Part shown: in pieces, positions 1 to 11,630 of the stretch
How positions within the stretch are numbered: position 1 is the first letter of the stretch
Layout of the letters: each line of letters starts with the position of its first letter
Source: Isoetes taiwanensis
Taxonomy: Eukaryota; Streptophyta; Lycopodiopsida; Isoetales; Isoetaceae
Direction of reading: 5' to 3'
Assembly: GCA_021234155.1 (NCBI GenBank)
Contig: JAJEKV010000131.1
Location: forward strand, 1,721,288 to 1,785,287
Length of the DNA: 64,000 bases
The notes under the pieces: model-generated
Database searches by the model: none
What the model was told of the DNA's origin: nothing
Seen by the model: the letters and a program-made list of their open reading frames with translations, nothing else
Program-made: the position numbers and the translations under genes

Positions 1-1330
1 GCTAATGAGTGCATTACATCTGGCACAATATGCTCTCATTTTGAAAAATGAATAGAACACGACACTTTGTGTAAGGGCAAGAGAGTTATTTCGAAATAAA
101 AGAAAAAACACACACTTCATTGACAAGAACAGAGATATGCAGTTACCATTCACAATTCAAAAAAGACAAAGGATCAGAGCACCACCACAGTTGTAAAGTT
201 GAGATTGGAACGCATGAACAACGTGCTCTGCAACGGAAGATCATCTCTGCAAAGGATAAGACATAGAAATCATCTCCAAGTGATATGGGATAACTTCTAC
301 CCAAGGGGCCCAATGGCCACATACATAAAGATTGCATCAGCTAAGAAAGCCATTTGTGTGGTGAGCATTGCACAAGAGGGTGAAAAGTGCGTGATCTCTC
401 TTTCTCCCCCTCCCTCCCTCCTGTGCTGTGAGGATGCTGTGCTTAAATACAACAAAATGACGTAAAAACCATTTAGTCTCTGTTCTGCCCTATCCACTAC
501 ATGCTGCCACGTGGAGAATTTTTATCTCTAATTTTGCTTTTTTGTTAACATTTTTCGTGAATACCATTGGATCTATGACAAGTGGTGTAGAACAGACCAC
601 TAACTGATTCCACGTTACAAGGAAGGCAATTTGCATGACTTTCTTGCTATTGGAACCAGTTTCCAATGTAAATTGTCTTTTTTTGTTAGAAAAAACTATT
701 TTATTCTATTTTATTATATACAAAAAATGTATACGTGGGTCATCGAGGAGAACTTTGTTCTTGCAAGTGGCCTTCCAACTCAATGCGTGTAGATTCATCT
801 CTGCACCGAGATTCAGTTTAGAATGATGTTTTCTCCTACAGGCAAGTTGAGGTGGAAACAATCAGGAGTGCATGTTCTTATCACCAAGTGGCCAAATTGA
901 GCTACAAACGGTAATGCAGACGGACACGGAACAACAGATGACTACAAATTGAGAATGTCATGCATGGGTATGCGCATTTTATATTATGAGCTCATACGAG
1001 GCAGGTGCGAGCCCCAGACTGAGGCGTCGAGGGGGAGACAATGTAACAGATACGTGAACAGATGTGGCGAGACAGATGTGGAGAGTAAGTAGGAGGCTGA
1101 GGGATGTAAATGAGGTGAAGGCAGGGAAAAGTGCGGGGTTCGAGGGGGCATGGATAGGTGGTGTGTATGTGAATAGATAGAATAGAATAGAATGAATTTT
1201 TTGATATGGTGTGGTGTTCATATGCATGTTAAGGGGTGTTCATAAGATGGTGAAGGGTTGGACCAATGGGGCCCAAGGCCCATAATGGTGGAGGGCTTGG
1301 GAGAGGTCCCATTTGGCCACCACTAGTCGT
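1..1330. other. Upstream intergenic DNA, no gene recognised
   Basis: No open frame here resembles a known protein. The stretch is AT-rich and contains one CACGTG at 508-513 and a short GAATA/GATAG-type microsatellite near 1165-1192. I see no tRNA, rRNA or complete transposon. Confidence 0.6.
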
Positions 1331-1339
1331 TATCTACAC

Positions 1340-1640
1340 TTAGGTGCCGCCACGTGGCCCCCTCCTATTGGTCGACAACTACCATTGCTGTCGGCCTTCG
1401 ACCAACAGAATCCCCGGCGCCGGCGCCGTTTCCGGCCCCCAAAATTCGTCGGAAAACCGTTGCACCAGAACCCTTCAACCCATTCCAACGGCCTCGATCA
1501 TTTCTTATCCTTTGACATCCGTCCCCCGCCGTCGCACCCCCGTGCGGCTATCGTTTATCGTGCACTTTTCCCACGTGGCTGCCCCGGTGCTGATCACGTA
1601 GGACCAAGATGCGACCGATCTGGGCCGTTGAATGCCTAGG
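1340..1640 (+). promoter_or_regulatory. GC-rich G-box-containing promoter region of the ACR gene
   Basis: This stretch is clearly more GC-rich than its surroundings. It carries two perfect G-boxes (CACGTG) at 1351-1356 and 1572-1577, both inside GCCACGTGGC-like contexts. G-boxes bind bZIP and bHLH factors in plants and often mark light- or ABA-responsive promoters. It lies about 400-650 bp upstream of the ACR start codon. The transcription start is not visible; no convincing TATA box is placed, so the promoter role is inferred from position and motifs. Confidence 0.4.
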
Positions 1641-2012
1641 AAGGGCGGCACTGGCTATGGAGGGAGGCCAAAAGACAATAATTCAAGCTTGAGCCCCAGG
1701 CCTTGATTCTACTGCAGATCCGGCGGGGACCCATTTGTTTTAAGCATTCAGCTCAAATCCGGCAATTTGCAATGAATAGTTTGCTGTTGGAGGCGAGAAT
1801 GGGGCCCTTAAGGGACCCAATTTGCTCATCCGATTCCCGGAAATGTTTCTTTTTTTCTTCAAATTCCATCCTCTGAGACTTTTCTCCGGCCCCATTTGCT
1901 CAAGAATACTTGGGATTGATTCTAAAACCCCTGCTCTCTTGTCTTGATGCAAAGGGCGCCTCAATTCCGCCTCGGAGCAAGCTGAATCCTTTGAACATTT
2001 CAAGCCAAGAAT

Positions 2013-4298
2013 ATGTCGGGCAGAGGATGCCCTTATTTTGATCCTGATTATGATACTCTTATTCTAAGATTACACCCACCAAGGTAGCCATTCAATACGT
2101 TCTCTTCTAATTTTTTTTTAAGAGAATTTGATTGTGGGTATGAGGATTAATCGGCCTTTTTGTTTATTTTTGTTGTTTCAGCGTCGAAATAGACAATGAA
2201 AGCTCGCCCCAAGAAACGCTCGTAAAGGTGAGGCGTGCTGTGCTACTTAACTGGATTTTCTCAATCTTTTGGGGCCATATTTTCACTATCCAAAGTGGGC
2301 AAAGCTGTAAAGCATTATAATATGTCTTTACTTGCAGGTGGACAGTACGAATAAGAACGGAATCTTGCTCGAAGTCGTCCAAGTCCTCACGGATTTGGAT
2401 CTTACCATCTCCAAAGCTTACATATCCTCCGATGGCTTCTGGTTCATGGATGGCGAGTACTTGAATAATCTCTTGTTTTCTTCCATTTTCTTCATTTAAA
2501 AATTCTTACCCATTGTGGCTATTGCAGTTTTTCATGTCAAAGACCAAATGGGCAACAAAATTACAGACGAAAACTTGATTAATTACATTCAAGAGGTATC
2601 TCAAAATGACAAAAACAGAGGAAAACCTTCGGATAAGGGGTTTTCTTCTAATTTCAGATTTGGAGTTTGTTTTGCTGCGTTTTCCAGTCTAAACTGTTTC
2701 TTTTAGTTTGAGTTCTGTTTAGCTGTTAGTTTTAAGTTTCATTTCTGAGAAACGAATGTGGTTGCAGTCTCTAGGAGCAAAGGATGCTTCAAAGAAGAAG
2801 CAGGCAACAGAGGTGAGGACATGTTTGGGAAGAACAGTAAGGCTTCACTGTATAGAAAAACACACTGCAATAGAGATCATTGCCCGTGACAAGCCAGGAT
2901 TTCTGTCTGAGATTTCTGGTGTTCTTAGAGATCTAAACTGCAATGTTGTAGCTGCAGAAGTGTGGACTCATAATCTGAGAGTGGCCTGTGTGGTCTACAT
3001 CACAGATGAAGCCACAGGAGGACCAGTCAAGGATGAACACAAGCTTCTGCAGATTAAGGAGAGACTTTGCCTTGTCCTTGAAGGAGAAGTGTCTAGCAAT
3101 ACTGCCACTACAGATTTCTCCACAGGTATTCTTCATACTGAAAGAAGGCTTCACCAGCTTATGCTTGCAGACTGTGACTATGAGAACTGTGATCCTGGCT
3201 ATGGTGATTCTGATTCTAAGAAGGAACCTCTTGTCAGTGTCCATAACTGTGTTGAAAAAGGCTACTCTGTTGTCAGTGTACAGAGTAAAGACCGTCCTAA
3301 ACTTCTCTTTGATGTTGTTTGCACCTTGACAGACCTCCAATATGTGGTCTTTCATGCTGCAATTCGTTGCGAAGGTCCCTTTGCTTATCAGGTACATTAT
3401 TCTGTCTCATTATTCTTCCAATTTTTGTCTTCTTTTTCCTGCTTGCAGCATTTTGATTCCTTTGCCATGTCTATGGCTTATTTTTCTTGTTCTTGCAATG
3501 AAGAATATGCTCCTTTATCCAGAATCTACCTACTCTATAGAGTCTAGTGGAATGAAGAATCTACTACTCTACAGTTATTATTCCATGTTTTCTCCTATCT
3601 GATGAGGAATATCCTCATGCAAAAGTCCTTCATTCTTTTCTTGTTCTTGGAAAGGATGTACTCAACAGACTCTTCATATGCCTTTGTGTATCAGTTCCTA
3701 ATGTGCTACAATGACTGTCCTACATTGCCAGCCAGCAGCTGACCTTTGTGCATTACAGGAATATTATATTCGACATACTCATGGTTACACACTCACAAAA
3801 AAATTGGAGCAGGAAAGGGTAATTAAATGCTTGAAAGCTGCTGTAGAAAGGCGTGCCTCGCAGGTTGTTCCATTTTTTTATCTCACATTTCCTTGTTAAC
3901 CAACATATTATATATGTTCCTTACCTGCTTTCACCATGTACCTTGCTCTAACTTCTGTGCAATTTCAGGGTGTGAGGCTGGAACTGTGCACTCAAGACAG
4001 GCTAGGGCTTTTATCAGACGTGACAAAGCTTTTTCAGGAGAATGGACTGTCAGTAGCCAAAGCAGATGTCACTACACAGGGAGATAATGCTGTGAATGTG
4101 TTCTATGTCACAGATGTTTCTGGAGGACCTGTAGATATGAAGGCTGTCGAAGCCGTTAGACAAAAAATCGGCGAGACTATCTTGCAAGTTAAGGATCCTG
4201 AATCCATGAAGAAACCTCCACAGCAGATGAGCAGATCTTGGTTCTCCTTTGGCAACCTGTTGCAAAATATTGGCTTTGGCAAGTTGACACAAGATTGA
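2013..4298 (+). CDS. ACT domain-repeat protein (ACR family), seven exons, intact
   Basis: Exons: 2013-2083, 2182-2227, 2338-2452, 2528-2595, 2768-3391, 3759-3863, 3969-4298 (TGA). The spliced CDS is 1,359 nt, 452 residues, the usual length of plant ACR proteins. Four ACT domains are visible at about residues 40-110, 133-205, 264-340 and 344-418. The second has the typical RDKPGFLSEISGVLRDLNC signature and the fourth DRLGLLSDVTKLFQENGLSV. The N-terminus (YFDPDYDTLILRLHPP) and the EYYIRHTHG linker are also family features. All introns have AG acceptors; the third (2453-2527) needs a GC donor, since only GATG|GCGAGT joined to TTTTTCATGTC keeps the frame. ACT domains bind amino acids; ACR proteins are thought to act as amino-acid sensors rather than enzymes, and no catalytic domain is present. 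The start is the first ATG that gives the family N-terminus. It is the only clearly intact host gene in the window. Confidence 0.93.
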
Positions 4299-4395
4299 TA
4301 TATTCTTCCTACAGGTGTTTCTGTACCATATATGCCAGTGGACCTTTGAAATTCTATCTTGGCCTTCTTTTATGTCCCTTTGGCATCAATCTTGG

Positions 4396-4885
4396 TAAAA
4401 GCTCTGCCAAAAAGGGTGCAGAGATGTTGCCTTCTTACCACTCATGCAACTAAAGTTGCAAGTTTTTTTATAGGTGCTGGTATTTCTTACCCTTTTTATG
4501 CTGGCTGCTTTCATTTATCAGGAATTATTTAAGTTGACCTTCTCCTTGTATATATCCAAGCTTTTCGATGAATAGAAAATGTACAGGTAGTTTGTAAGGT
4601 AAGATTTTTTTTATTTTTATACCTTTGGGTTGTTAAGACTTCCCTTTCCTTGTTGAATTATTTAAACCCTTTTTTGTGTAGTTAATTTGTATATAACTTG
4701 TACGGTAAAATATTTTATCTTTGGTTATTATAAGCCTTTCCTTTCGAAGGTGGATGGAGACCTATGTGGCATTTTCTTTTAGCAATTTCCTCCATTCCTT
4801 TGGCCAACTTCAATCATTTCATTTATAATTGCTCTCTTTATTTTGGTTGCATTGGAATGTACTTACCCGGCTTTCTTTTAAGGAG
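4396..4885 (+). repeat. ACR 3' flank, copy 1 of a segmental duplication
   Basis: The sequence starting AAGCTCTGCCAAAAAG, including CATGCAACTAAAGTTGCAAG and ending near ACTTACCCGGC, recurs in a second diverged copy split into three blocks at 6356-6614, 14043-14136 and 15172-15285. It follows the ACR stop codon and probably includes the 3' UTR and transcript end. No terminator or poly(A) site can be fixed from sequence alone. Confidence 0.75.
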
Positions 4886-5028
4886 GGCTTGCTTTTAAGC
4901 TAGGATTGAGATGATGGTTTATGGGTCTCATGTTCATTTTTTACCCTGCGTGTGTTTTTTGATTGTGGTTATAACATGACAAGGCTGGAATATGCATGGA
5001 TATGCTCGTGTTTTTAACAAAAGCTGTA

Positions 5029-5316
5029 GGGCAAGGTTGGATTCACATGCGATAGTCGTCTCCGGCGAACCCTATTTTACCTTGTGTTAATTGAGGATGC
5101 CCGACAATGGGGGTAAAAGAGCATTGGATTTTTCACGGACAATGATGGTTGTGGTGGTGCATGTGATGGCCTAAGGCTGAGTTCACATGCACCTTCACGA
5201 CCCTCACCATCACGTAAAAAGGCTCACCATTTTACGCCGACCATCGCCCACCATCACCAATTTGCACTGGGCAAAACAGGCCCCTTCTCCGACGATGGTT
5301 GCATGTGAACCGGCCC
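5029..5316. mobile_element. MITE-like foldback element, about 288 bp
   Basis: Imperfect terminal inverted repeats: the left end reads GGGCAAGGTTGGATTCACAT and the right end, reverse-complemented, GGGCCGGTTCACATGCAACC. A further internal GTTCACATGCA lies near 5184. Flanking TA/TAA bases fit a short target duplication of Tc1 or PIF/Harbinger type. There is no coding capacity. The assignment to a superfamily is a guess. Confidence 0.5.
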
Positions 5317-6355
5317 TAACAATTAGGACCCCTTTCCAGCGAAGCAAGGGTGCTCATGCTGGGAGCGGGTCTACTTCACCAGAAAGAGGGACCAATTGAA
5401 TTACCCACCCAATATCACGGAGACATTTTCTTCAATTAGGGAGCTTAGAACCAGATTTCAGTGCTTGAGTCTTGTTAGATCGATGTAAAAACCTCTTACA
5501 CTGCAGAGCAAGCACCTGTTATACCCTTGAAATCACCATTGAGCACACCACCAAAGGAAATGCCATCGAACAAAATGCCGACCCAATTATGATATTGATG
5601 TCCAATATCACCGAAGAAAATGCCGACCCAATTATGACATTGATGTCCAGTATTTACAATGCTCAATGTTTTTAGATTTCAACATATGCCAATATTTTCA
5701 ATATGACAGTTTGGATTTATATGGTTGATGTGCTAAGAGAGAAGGCTTTTCCATAAGAAAATGCATGATTCAGGTTATCCATGCCTTGATCAATTGATCA
5801 GTTCAATGCGTTGGCATACCCCAAACTCCTAAAAACTCTAAGCTTGTATACGGGCAAACTATTATAGGGAGTCTTCACTAGTCGAATGTTCTTCTTTGAA
5901 GTCATATTGGAGGTTGTGCATCCCATAGAGTTTCATAGCACTAAGCGATTTCTTTGCTCCCAAGCAAGATATAAGACTCAAAACATGTATTCTTGAGTTG
6001 GAGTTTTTTCGATTCTAGCTTCTACAGTCGTCACATCCTGTTATTTGTTTACAGTGATAGCTAGAAAATGAAGCTTTTGCATGGATGCATGGATTCCAGG
6101 GTTAGACATATAGAGAACTTTTTTTTGAGATAGCTTGCTTTTTATATCAACCTAGAGGCTTCCTTGGTAAGTTTTGCTTTTTTTGCTCTTCTTGTATAGG
6201 ATCTTCTACCAAGATCGCCAAGTTTTCTCTACAAACCTAGAAAACCTATTCTATTCTATTCTATTCTATTCTACAACATGTCTTGTATCATTTTGTATTT
6301 AAATTCTTCCATCATTATGGACGGGTGGCTTAGATTTAGAGTAGACAACCTAGAG
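5317..6355. other. Gene-free stretch with small tandem repeats
   Basis: No gene recognised. A ~47 bp unit containing ATGCCGACCCAATTATGA occurs twice in tandem at about 5572-5660, and a (CTATT)5 pentanucleotide run lies at 6246-6271. Confidence 0.55.
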
Positions 6356-6614
6356 TATCAAGCTCTGCCAAAAAGTACGAGAGATGTTGCCTTCTTACCA
6401 CCCCATGCAACTAAAGTTGCAAGGTTTTTTTAGTTGATTACTTTCATTTATTAGGAATTATTTACGTTGACCTTTTCCTTGCCAAGCTATTGCATGAATA
6501 AAAAATGTATAGTTAGTTTGTACGATAAGATTTTTTTATACCTTTGGGTTAATAAGACTTCCTTTTCTTGTCGAATTATTTAAGCCCTTTTTTTTCAGGT
6601 TAATTGTATGTAAT
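6356..6614 (+). repeat. Second copy of the ACR 3' flank, block 1
   Basis: It matches 4396-4690, sharing AGCTCTGCCAAAAAG, GAGATGTTGCCTTCTTACCA and TTTATACCTTTGGGTT, with small indels and substitutions. The homology stops abruptly at GTATGTAATT, where the 6615-14042 insertion starts, and resumes at 14043. Confidence 0.75.
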
Positions 6615-7075
6615 TAGAATTAGAATTAGAATTATTGTCCCTAGTGCCCTGAGGCCCCTGGACTGATGTAGCATGGGCGAGCTCCCTCAGGTGGGTGCTA
6701 CTAGCGCATCATGCTGGTTTATTGTAGCCCTTTCGGAGGGCTTATCTTATTTTCTATTGATACCCGCACCTCTCTTATATTTGGCTTCGTGGCCATGCGA
6801 GAATGCTTTGCTATTGCCAGCTTTGAGCTGTACACATTGTGGATTCCACTGCCCTACCTTTAACAGTGGGTCAAATTATGAACCCTCAGTTTTTGGTGCA
6901 TCAAAACTCGAATGTGGAAATAGAACACCAGCCAGCGGGTTGTACCTGCTCTATCCTGGTGGTCGGTCGGAGGTCCCTCACTGTCCCGACACTTAGCTCC
7001 TTTCCCTTTTCTACAATTATTGTGCATAGTCTTAGTGCCCAATAGTGGTGCCCAGCGGACCTGGACTACAGTGAC

Positions 7076-7146
7076 GCCGATTACTATCAGGATTAAAAAA
7101 CCCCGCCCCGAAGGGTTTTCGAGGAAAAACGTTAATAGTAATGGGC
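7076..7146 (-). repeat. Dispersed hairpin motif, copy A
   Basis: The core (GATTAAAAAACCCCGCCCCG ... GGGTTTTCGAGGAAAAAC) is shared with 44918-44998 and 51042-51114. The flanking arms GCCGATTACTAT and ATAGTAATGGGC are nearly self-complementary but differ in sequence from the arms of the other copies. Confidence 0.7.
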
Positions 7147-7171
7147 TCACTAATGCCCAATATTATTATCA

Positions 7172-7363
7172 GATTCCTTTTCCATCATTCTGGATTTTGG
7201 ATTTTTCCCGCTGCCACATCCTTTTTCCATCGTGTGGATTTTAGATTTCCCGCTGCCATTCATCCTTTTTCCATCATTCTCGATTTTGGATTTTTTCAGT
7301 TGCTACTCATCCTTTTTCCATCACATGGATTTTGAAATTCTCCCGCTGCCACTCATCCTTTTA
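7172..7363. repeat. Minisatellite, about 45 bp x 4
   Basis: The unit contains CCATC...TGGATTTTGGATTTTTCC and CGCTGCCA(CT)CATCCTTTTT. Repeats start at 7182, 7227, 7271 and 7318, spacing 44-47 bp, with a few substitutions between units. Confidence 0.75.
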
Positions 7364-8396
7364 TATATCACAAGTGTATATTTCTATCCTGATGTGTAAT
7401 ATTCTGGCCCCTCCATTGTGCTACCAAATATCTCTAAAACTAAACTGAATTCTGCATTTTTGGATATAGACGGCGTTGGATCCTCTTAAATAATCCTCTA
7501 TAGTCAGTGCAATCATCATGCCGCAGTGAGTGCAGCACGCTGCAGTGGCAGCATATGCTGCTCTTCCAAAATCTGCTATAGCTATCATGTTTTTTCCCCT
7601 TCTTTGTTGTTGCTTTGAAGAGCTTCCTGCCGAAAGCTAAGATCGTTGCAGAAGCCGATGAATGCCTTTGCGGATTTTCATACTAACTGTCTAAATGTCC
7701 AATCCGTCCACAACACAGATGAGCACTATCGTTAGGCTGCAAAAAGCCTAAACTAAACTGGTTAGAACTGATTAGAGCTCCATTCCAGAGCTATGAATAT
7801 GTAGTGATTAATGGCAACATAACATCAAGCATCCAGAGGTCCATGTTTAAAACCCATCTTGAAATATTCTAAATACACTATGTTAGCACAATCTACTAGC
7901 TTCAAATATAGCAATCTCTGATAAGTGTTAAGTCCAGTTTTCTCTTATAAATCCAGTTTTCTATCATGATCATGATCCATGTGCATGCTAAAACCACCTG
8001 GAATCAACCTACCATAGCCAGGATATGCCATATGATCTGCTATGCCCTGTATTAACAATATGCATTCTCCACTAGTGCAGCTAGAAGCAAAACAAGGCGA
8101 TAACCAAGCACTAGCAAATCTAGCTATACAACAACAACACCGACTACATAAGAGCACTGACAAAGCAACAGCAAAGCAACCCAAGCATGTAGCAGGTAAC
8201 ATCGGGCACGCAACTCATGGAAAACAAACTAACGCCAAAGCACAGAAGTCAACCAGCAGATATCTAAGCAGCAAGCAGCCAGTCTGTAACTCATTTTCGT
8301 GTGTACAGGAACAACATAGCCAGCGGATTATTATTATTATTAATACACAGAACACTGGTATCCAGATATGTAGCACTAGAGATTTGAAGATTCAAG

Positions 8397-8719
8397 TGAT
8401 GAAATAAAAGGAAGAGCAATCTGAATTGATATATTAAGATGCAGTACAACTGGTGGCTCGCAAGCCTGAACAAGAAGATAGAAAACTGAACTTAAGAGAT
8501 ACAAGAAAGAGATGCTGACGGAATGAGATGCCGGATGGATTTGTGGCGCTCCTTTCTCCTTTTTATGGTGATCACCCAACGGTTGGATCTATTTTTGGAT
8601 CTTCTGTTGTAACAATCTCTTGTTACATTTCTGTTTGCTGACCTGGTGTAACAATCTCTTGTTGCGTTTCTGTTTGCTGACCTAGAGGCATGCTGATCTG
8701 TCTCTGACAAAACTTAACA
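8397..8719 (-). repeat. 3' LTR of the copia element
   Basis: Starts TGATGAAATAAAAGG and ends AACTTAACA. It contains an internal tandem duplication of about 39 bp (TGTAACAATCTCTTGTTAC.. / ..TTGCG) at about 8608-8685. It is identical in length to the other LTR, with one mismatch. Confidence 0.95.
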
Positions 8720-8735
8720 CCCCAACTCAGAGCAG
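8720..8735 (-). other. Polypurine tract of the copia element
   Basis: On the sense (minus) strand, CTGCTCTGAGTTGGGG abuts the 3' LTR, the expected place for plus-strand priming. The purine run is short. Confidence 0.6.
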
Positions 8736-8751
8736 ATCAGCTCGCACTCTG

Positions 8752-10521
8752 TTAATGATTGCCCCCACTCAGAGAAGAGCTGGCTGGAATCAGACCAATG
8801 TGGGTGCAGAACTGAGTCAGTTTGGGAGATGGGAGAGCTTTAGTGAGCATATCTGCAGGCATGGAGGCTGAAGGACAATAGGCTAAGGAGATGGTGGAAT
8901 TGGCAACGTGGTCTCGAATGAAATGGTAGCGCAGATCAATATGTTTGAGACGCTTATGATTAACAGGGTTATGAGCAACAGCCAAAGCACCCTGATTATC
9001 ATTATGCAGTGGAATTTGAAGAGGGATGTGGAGTTGGAGACTTGCAAGGAGACTGCGTAACCAGATAGCTTCTCGGGTGGCATGAGCTAAGCTTACATAC
9101 TCAGCTTCAGTGGTAGAGAGAGCAGTACAATGTTGTTTAGAACTTGCCCAGCTGATGGCAGTCCCAAAGAATGGTAAAACATATCCGTGAGATGGATTTC
9201 CCGGGTCCTGAGATTATTTGCCCAATCAAAGATCGTAATAACCCGAAGAAAGAACTACCCCCACTGGAAGTGTACAGGAGACCATGATTTAGGGAGCCAG
9301 CAAGATAGCGTAAGGTGCGTTTAAGGGCAACACAATGGGACTGTCGAGGAGAATTGAGAAATTGGGATAATTTGCATATTGGAAGAGCAAGGTCAGGGCG
9401 GGTGGCTTGAGCTGCAAAGTTTAATGAACCAATGATAGAGCGGTAGTGTTCTTTGAAAATAAAGAAAGTCGTGGGAACACGGGGGATCGAGGGAAGGAGA
9501 TGGGAATTGGGATCCAAGGGGAGTGGTCGGGATTGCAATTTGTGAGGTTGTGGCGAAAAGGATATCCGCAAGGTATTTTTGCCGACCGAGAAACGAGGTG
9601 TCTTTGTATGGGATCATACACCAGCTGGATGCCAAGGAAATAATGGGCCTGCCCGAGATCTTTCATGGAAAAACGTGAGGAAAGTTGAGTCTTAAGAGCG
9701 GAAGATCGGCTTGGGGATGAGCAAGGATGAGTAAGTCATCAACATAAACAAATGATAAAGATGGGGAAGGGCTCTAACTGAAAGTAGAGACTTGTGTCAT
9801 TGGGACAAACAGAAAATCCAAGCTGATGGAGGGCAGTTCTGAGAGTTTGATACCAAGCTCTGGAGGCTTGACGTAACCCATATAAAGCTTTATGAAGCCT
9901 GCATACTGAGTTTTGTGGAAAGGGGAAACCTTCAGGTGGATCAATATAGACCTCCTCGTCAAGATGACCATGAAGAAACGCGTTGTGTACATCCATCTGA
10001 TGAATCTGAAAACCATGAACAGTGGCATAAGCTAAAAGAGCTCGAATAGTAGTTAGACGAGTCACCGGTGCATATGTCTCATCAAAATCGATACCCTCAA
10101 CTTGGCTGAAACCTTTGGCAACGAATCGAGCTTTGAAGCGCTCAACAGTGCCAGTGCTAGAGTATTTGACCTTGAAAACCCATCTGCTCCCAACAATGGG
10201 TCGGTTGGAAGGGCAAGGAACGACTGACCAAGTGTTGTTGTGAGTAATAGAATCCAATTCTACCTGCATGGCCTTGTGCCATTCCATCTTATAAGGAGTG
10301 CGCATTGCTTCAGAGAAATTCTTGGGCTCTGATATAATATCATTTGATAGCATTGCATAATCTTGGGTCCATGAGGGAGGCCTGCGCTGGCGTGTGGGAC
10401 GACAAGGTAGTTCCATCTGAGTGCTTGGAGCCGTGGGATGAGGACTAGGAGGTAGTGAATCATGAGAGGTACTGGGAGAAGCACGAGGGGGTATGCAGGG
10501 GGGTCCATATCGGGATGCCAA
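8752..10521 (-). pseudogene. Copia reverse transcriptase and RNase H, frameshifted
   Basis: The longest piece (10521-9739, 260 residues) holds the RVT_2 domain: RWVFKVKYSSTGTVERFKAR, KGFSQVEGIDFDETYAPVTR, HQMDVHNAFLHGHLDEEVY (catalytic Asp) and LHKALYGLRQASRAW. The YVDD box follows at about 9720-9740 but in another frame, so a one-base shift lies next to a TTTCAG site. Downstream pieces (9666-9137 and 8985-8752) hold the rest of RT and the copia RNase H, including a KHIDLRYHFIRDHV stretch and a C-terminal DMLTKALP. The enzyme would make cDNA from element RNA in virus-like particles. It is inactive as written; whether the breaks are biological or sequencing errors is open. Confidence 0.9.
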
Positions 10522-11630
10522 TATCGTAATCGTGGACTATCGGGTTCACATCGGGGATGCCAATATCGTAATCGTGGGCGATTTCTATGAGATTCATGTT
10601 TGGAGGCGTAGGTTCAAGGTGGCATGCTTCAAGTTCATTGAAGGTGGCATTGGGAGTGATTACAAGCTTGTGTGAGCTGATATCATAGAACCTGTGAGGG
10701 CTTTGTGAATGGAACTCAGATCCAATGAACATACACCTGAATCCTTTGGGTGCCAATTTGTGGGATGGAGAGGAGTGCACGAAGGCCTTGCAGCCAAAAA
10801 CTCGGAGGTGGTGATGAGAAACTGATTGAGAGGTCCATTTTTCCTCAGGGATAGCATTACCAATGGCGCTGTGAGTTAGAAGGTTGATGATATATGTGGC
10901 AGTGGCAATTGCTTCCCCCCAGAATTTGTGAGGAACGTTCATGGATAAAAGCAAGGTCCTGGCCATTTCAAGCAAGGTGCGATTGGCTCGTTCAGCACGT
11001 CCATTCTGCTCAGGACAGTGTGGAGAAGAAAGCTCATGGCGAATGCCATGATTGTAACAAAAGTCTTGAAATATATTGGATGTGAACTCGCCACCACCAT
11101 CAGTGCGGAGGGTAACAATTGAGGAGGAAAGGAAATTTTCAGAGCTTTTCTTAAAAAGGATAAAATTAGCAAAGGTGTCACTTTTGGCTTTGAGCAAATA
11201 CGTAAAAAGCTTTCTTGAAAAGTCATCCAAGAGGACCAGGATATATTTAGCTCCATTAAAGGTGGGATATTTGACTGGGCCGATGAGATCTGCATGAATC
11301 AATTCAAGGCAGCGAGAGGCATGACTGGAAGAGAGAGGAAAAATGGATCTGGTGACCTTACACTGGAGGCAAGCGTTGCAAGGGAGATGGGTAGAGGAGA
11401 TATGGTGGAGATGTCCCTGCTTTGGCAAGGGATTGCAGCCGGGATGCACTCGGATGGCCCAACCTTTGATGCCAAAGATGAGTTGAATTTGTTGTGATGC
11501 AGACATTAGCAGAGTCCTCCAATTGAAGCTGATATAAATTCTGATATCGGGTACCAGAGAGAATGCAGGTGCCAGTGGCATCAAAAATCTGATATTGATG
11601 CTGATAAAAGCTCACCCTTAGTCCCAGCAT
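10460..11630 (-). pseudogene. Copia integrase with GAG-pre-integrase zinc domain, frameshifted
   Basis: The pre-integrase zinc domain (HLWHQRLGHPSASRLQSLAK) is in one frame (11630-11358). The CxxC half of the zinc site (CNACLQC) and the core domain are in another (11584-10460). The core shows the DDE pattern: HADLIGPV, TDGGGEFTS and HCPEQNGRAERANRTLLEM. Between integrase and RT the linker carries a tandem duplication of about 45 bp (HDYDIGIP twice, near 10503-10585). At least two frameshifts separate this from gag and RT. The product would insert element cDNA into the genome. Confidence 0.9.

Noticed and set aside
2933-3397. Antisense frame of 154 codons inside ACR exon 5
   Set aside because: A shadow of the ACT-domain coding sequence on the other strand, without any similarity.
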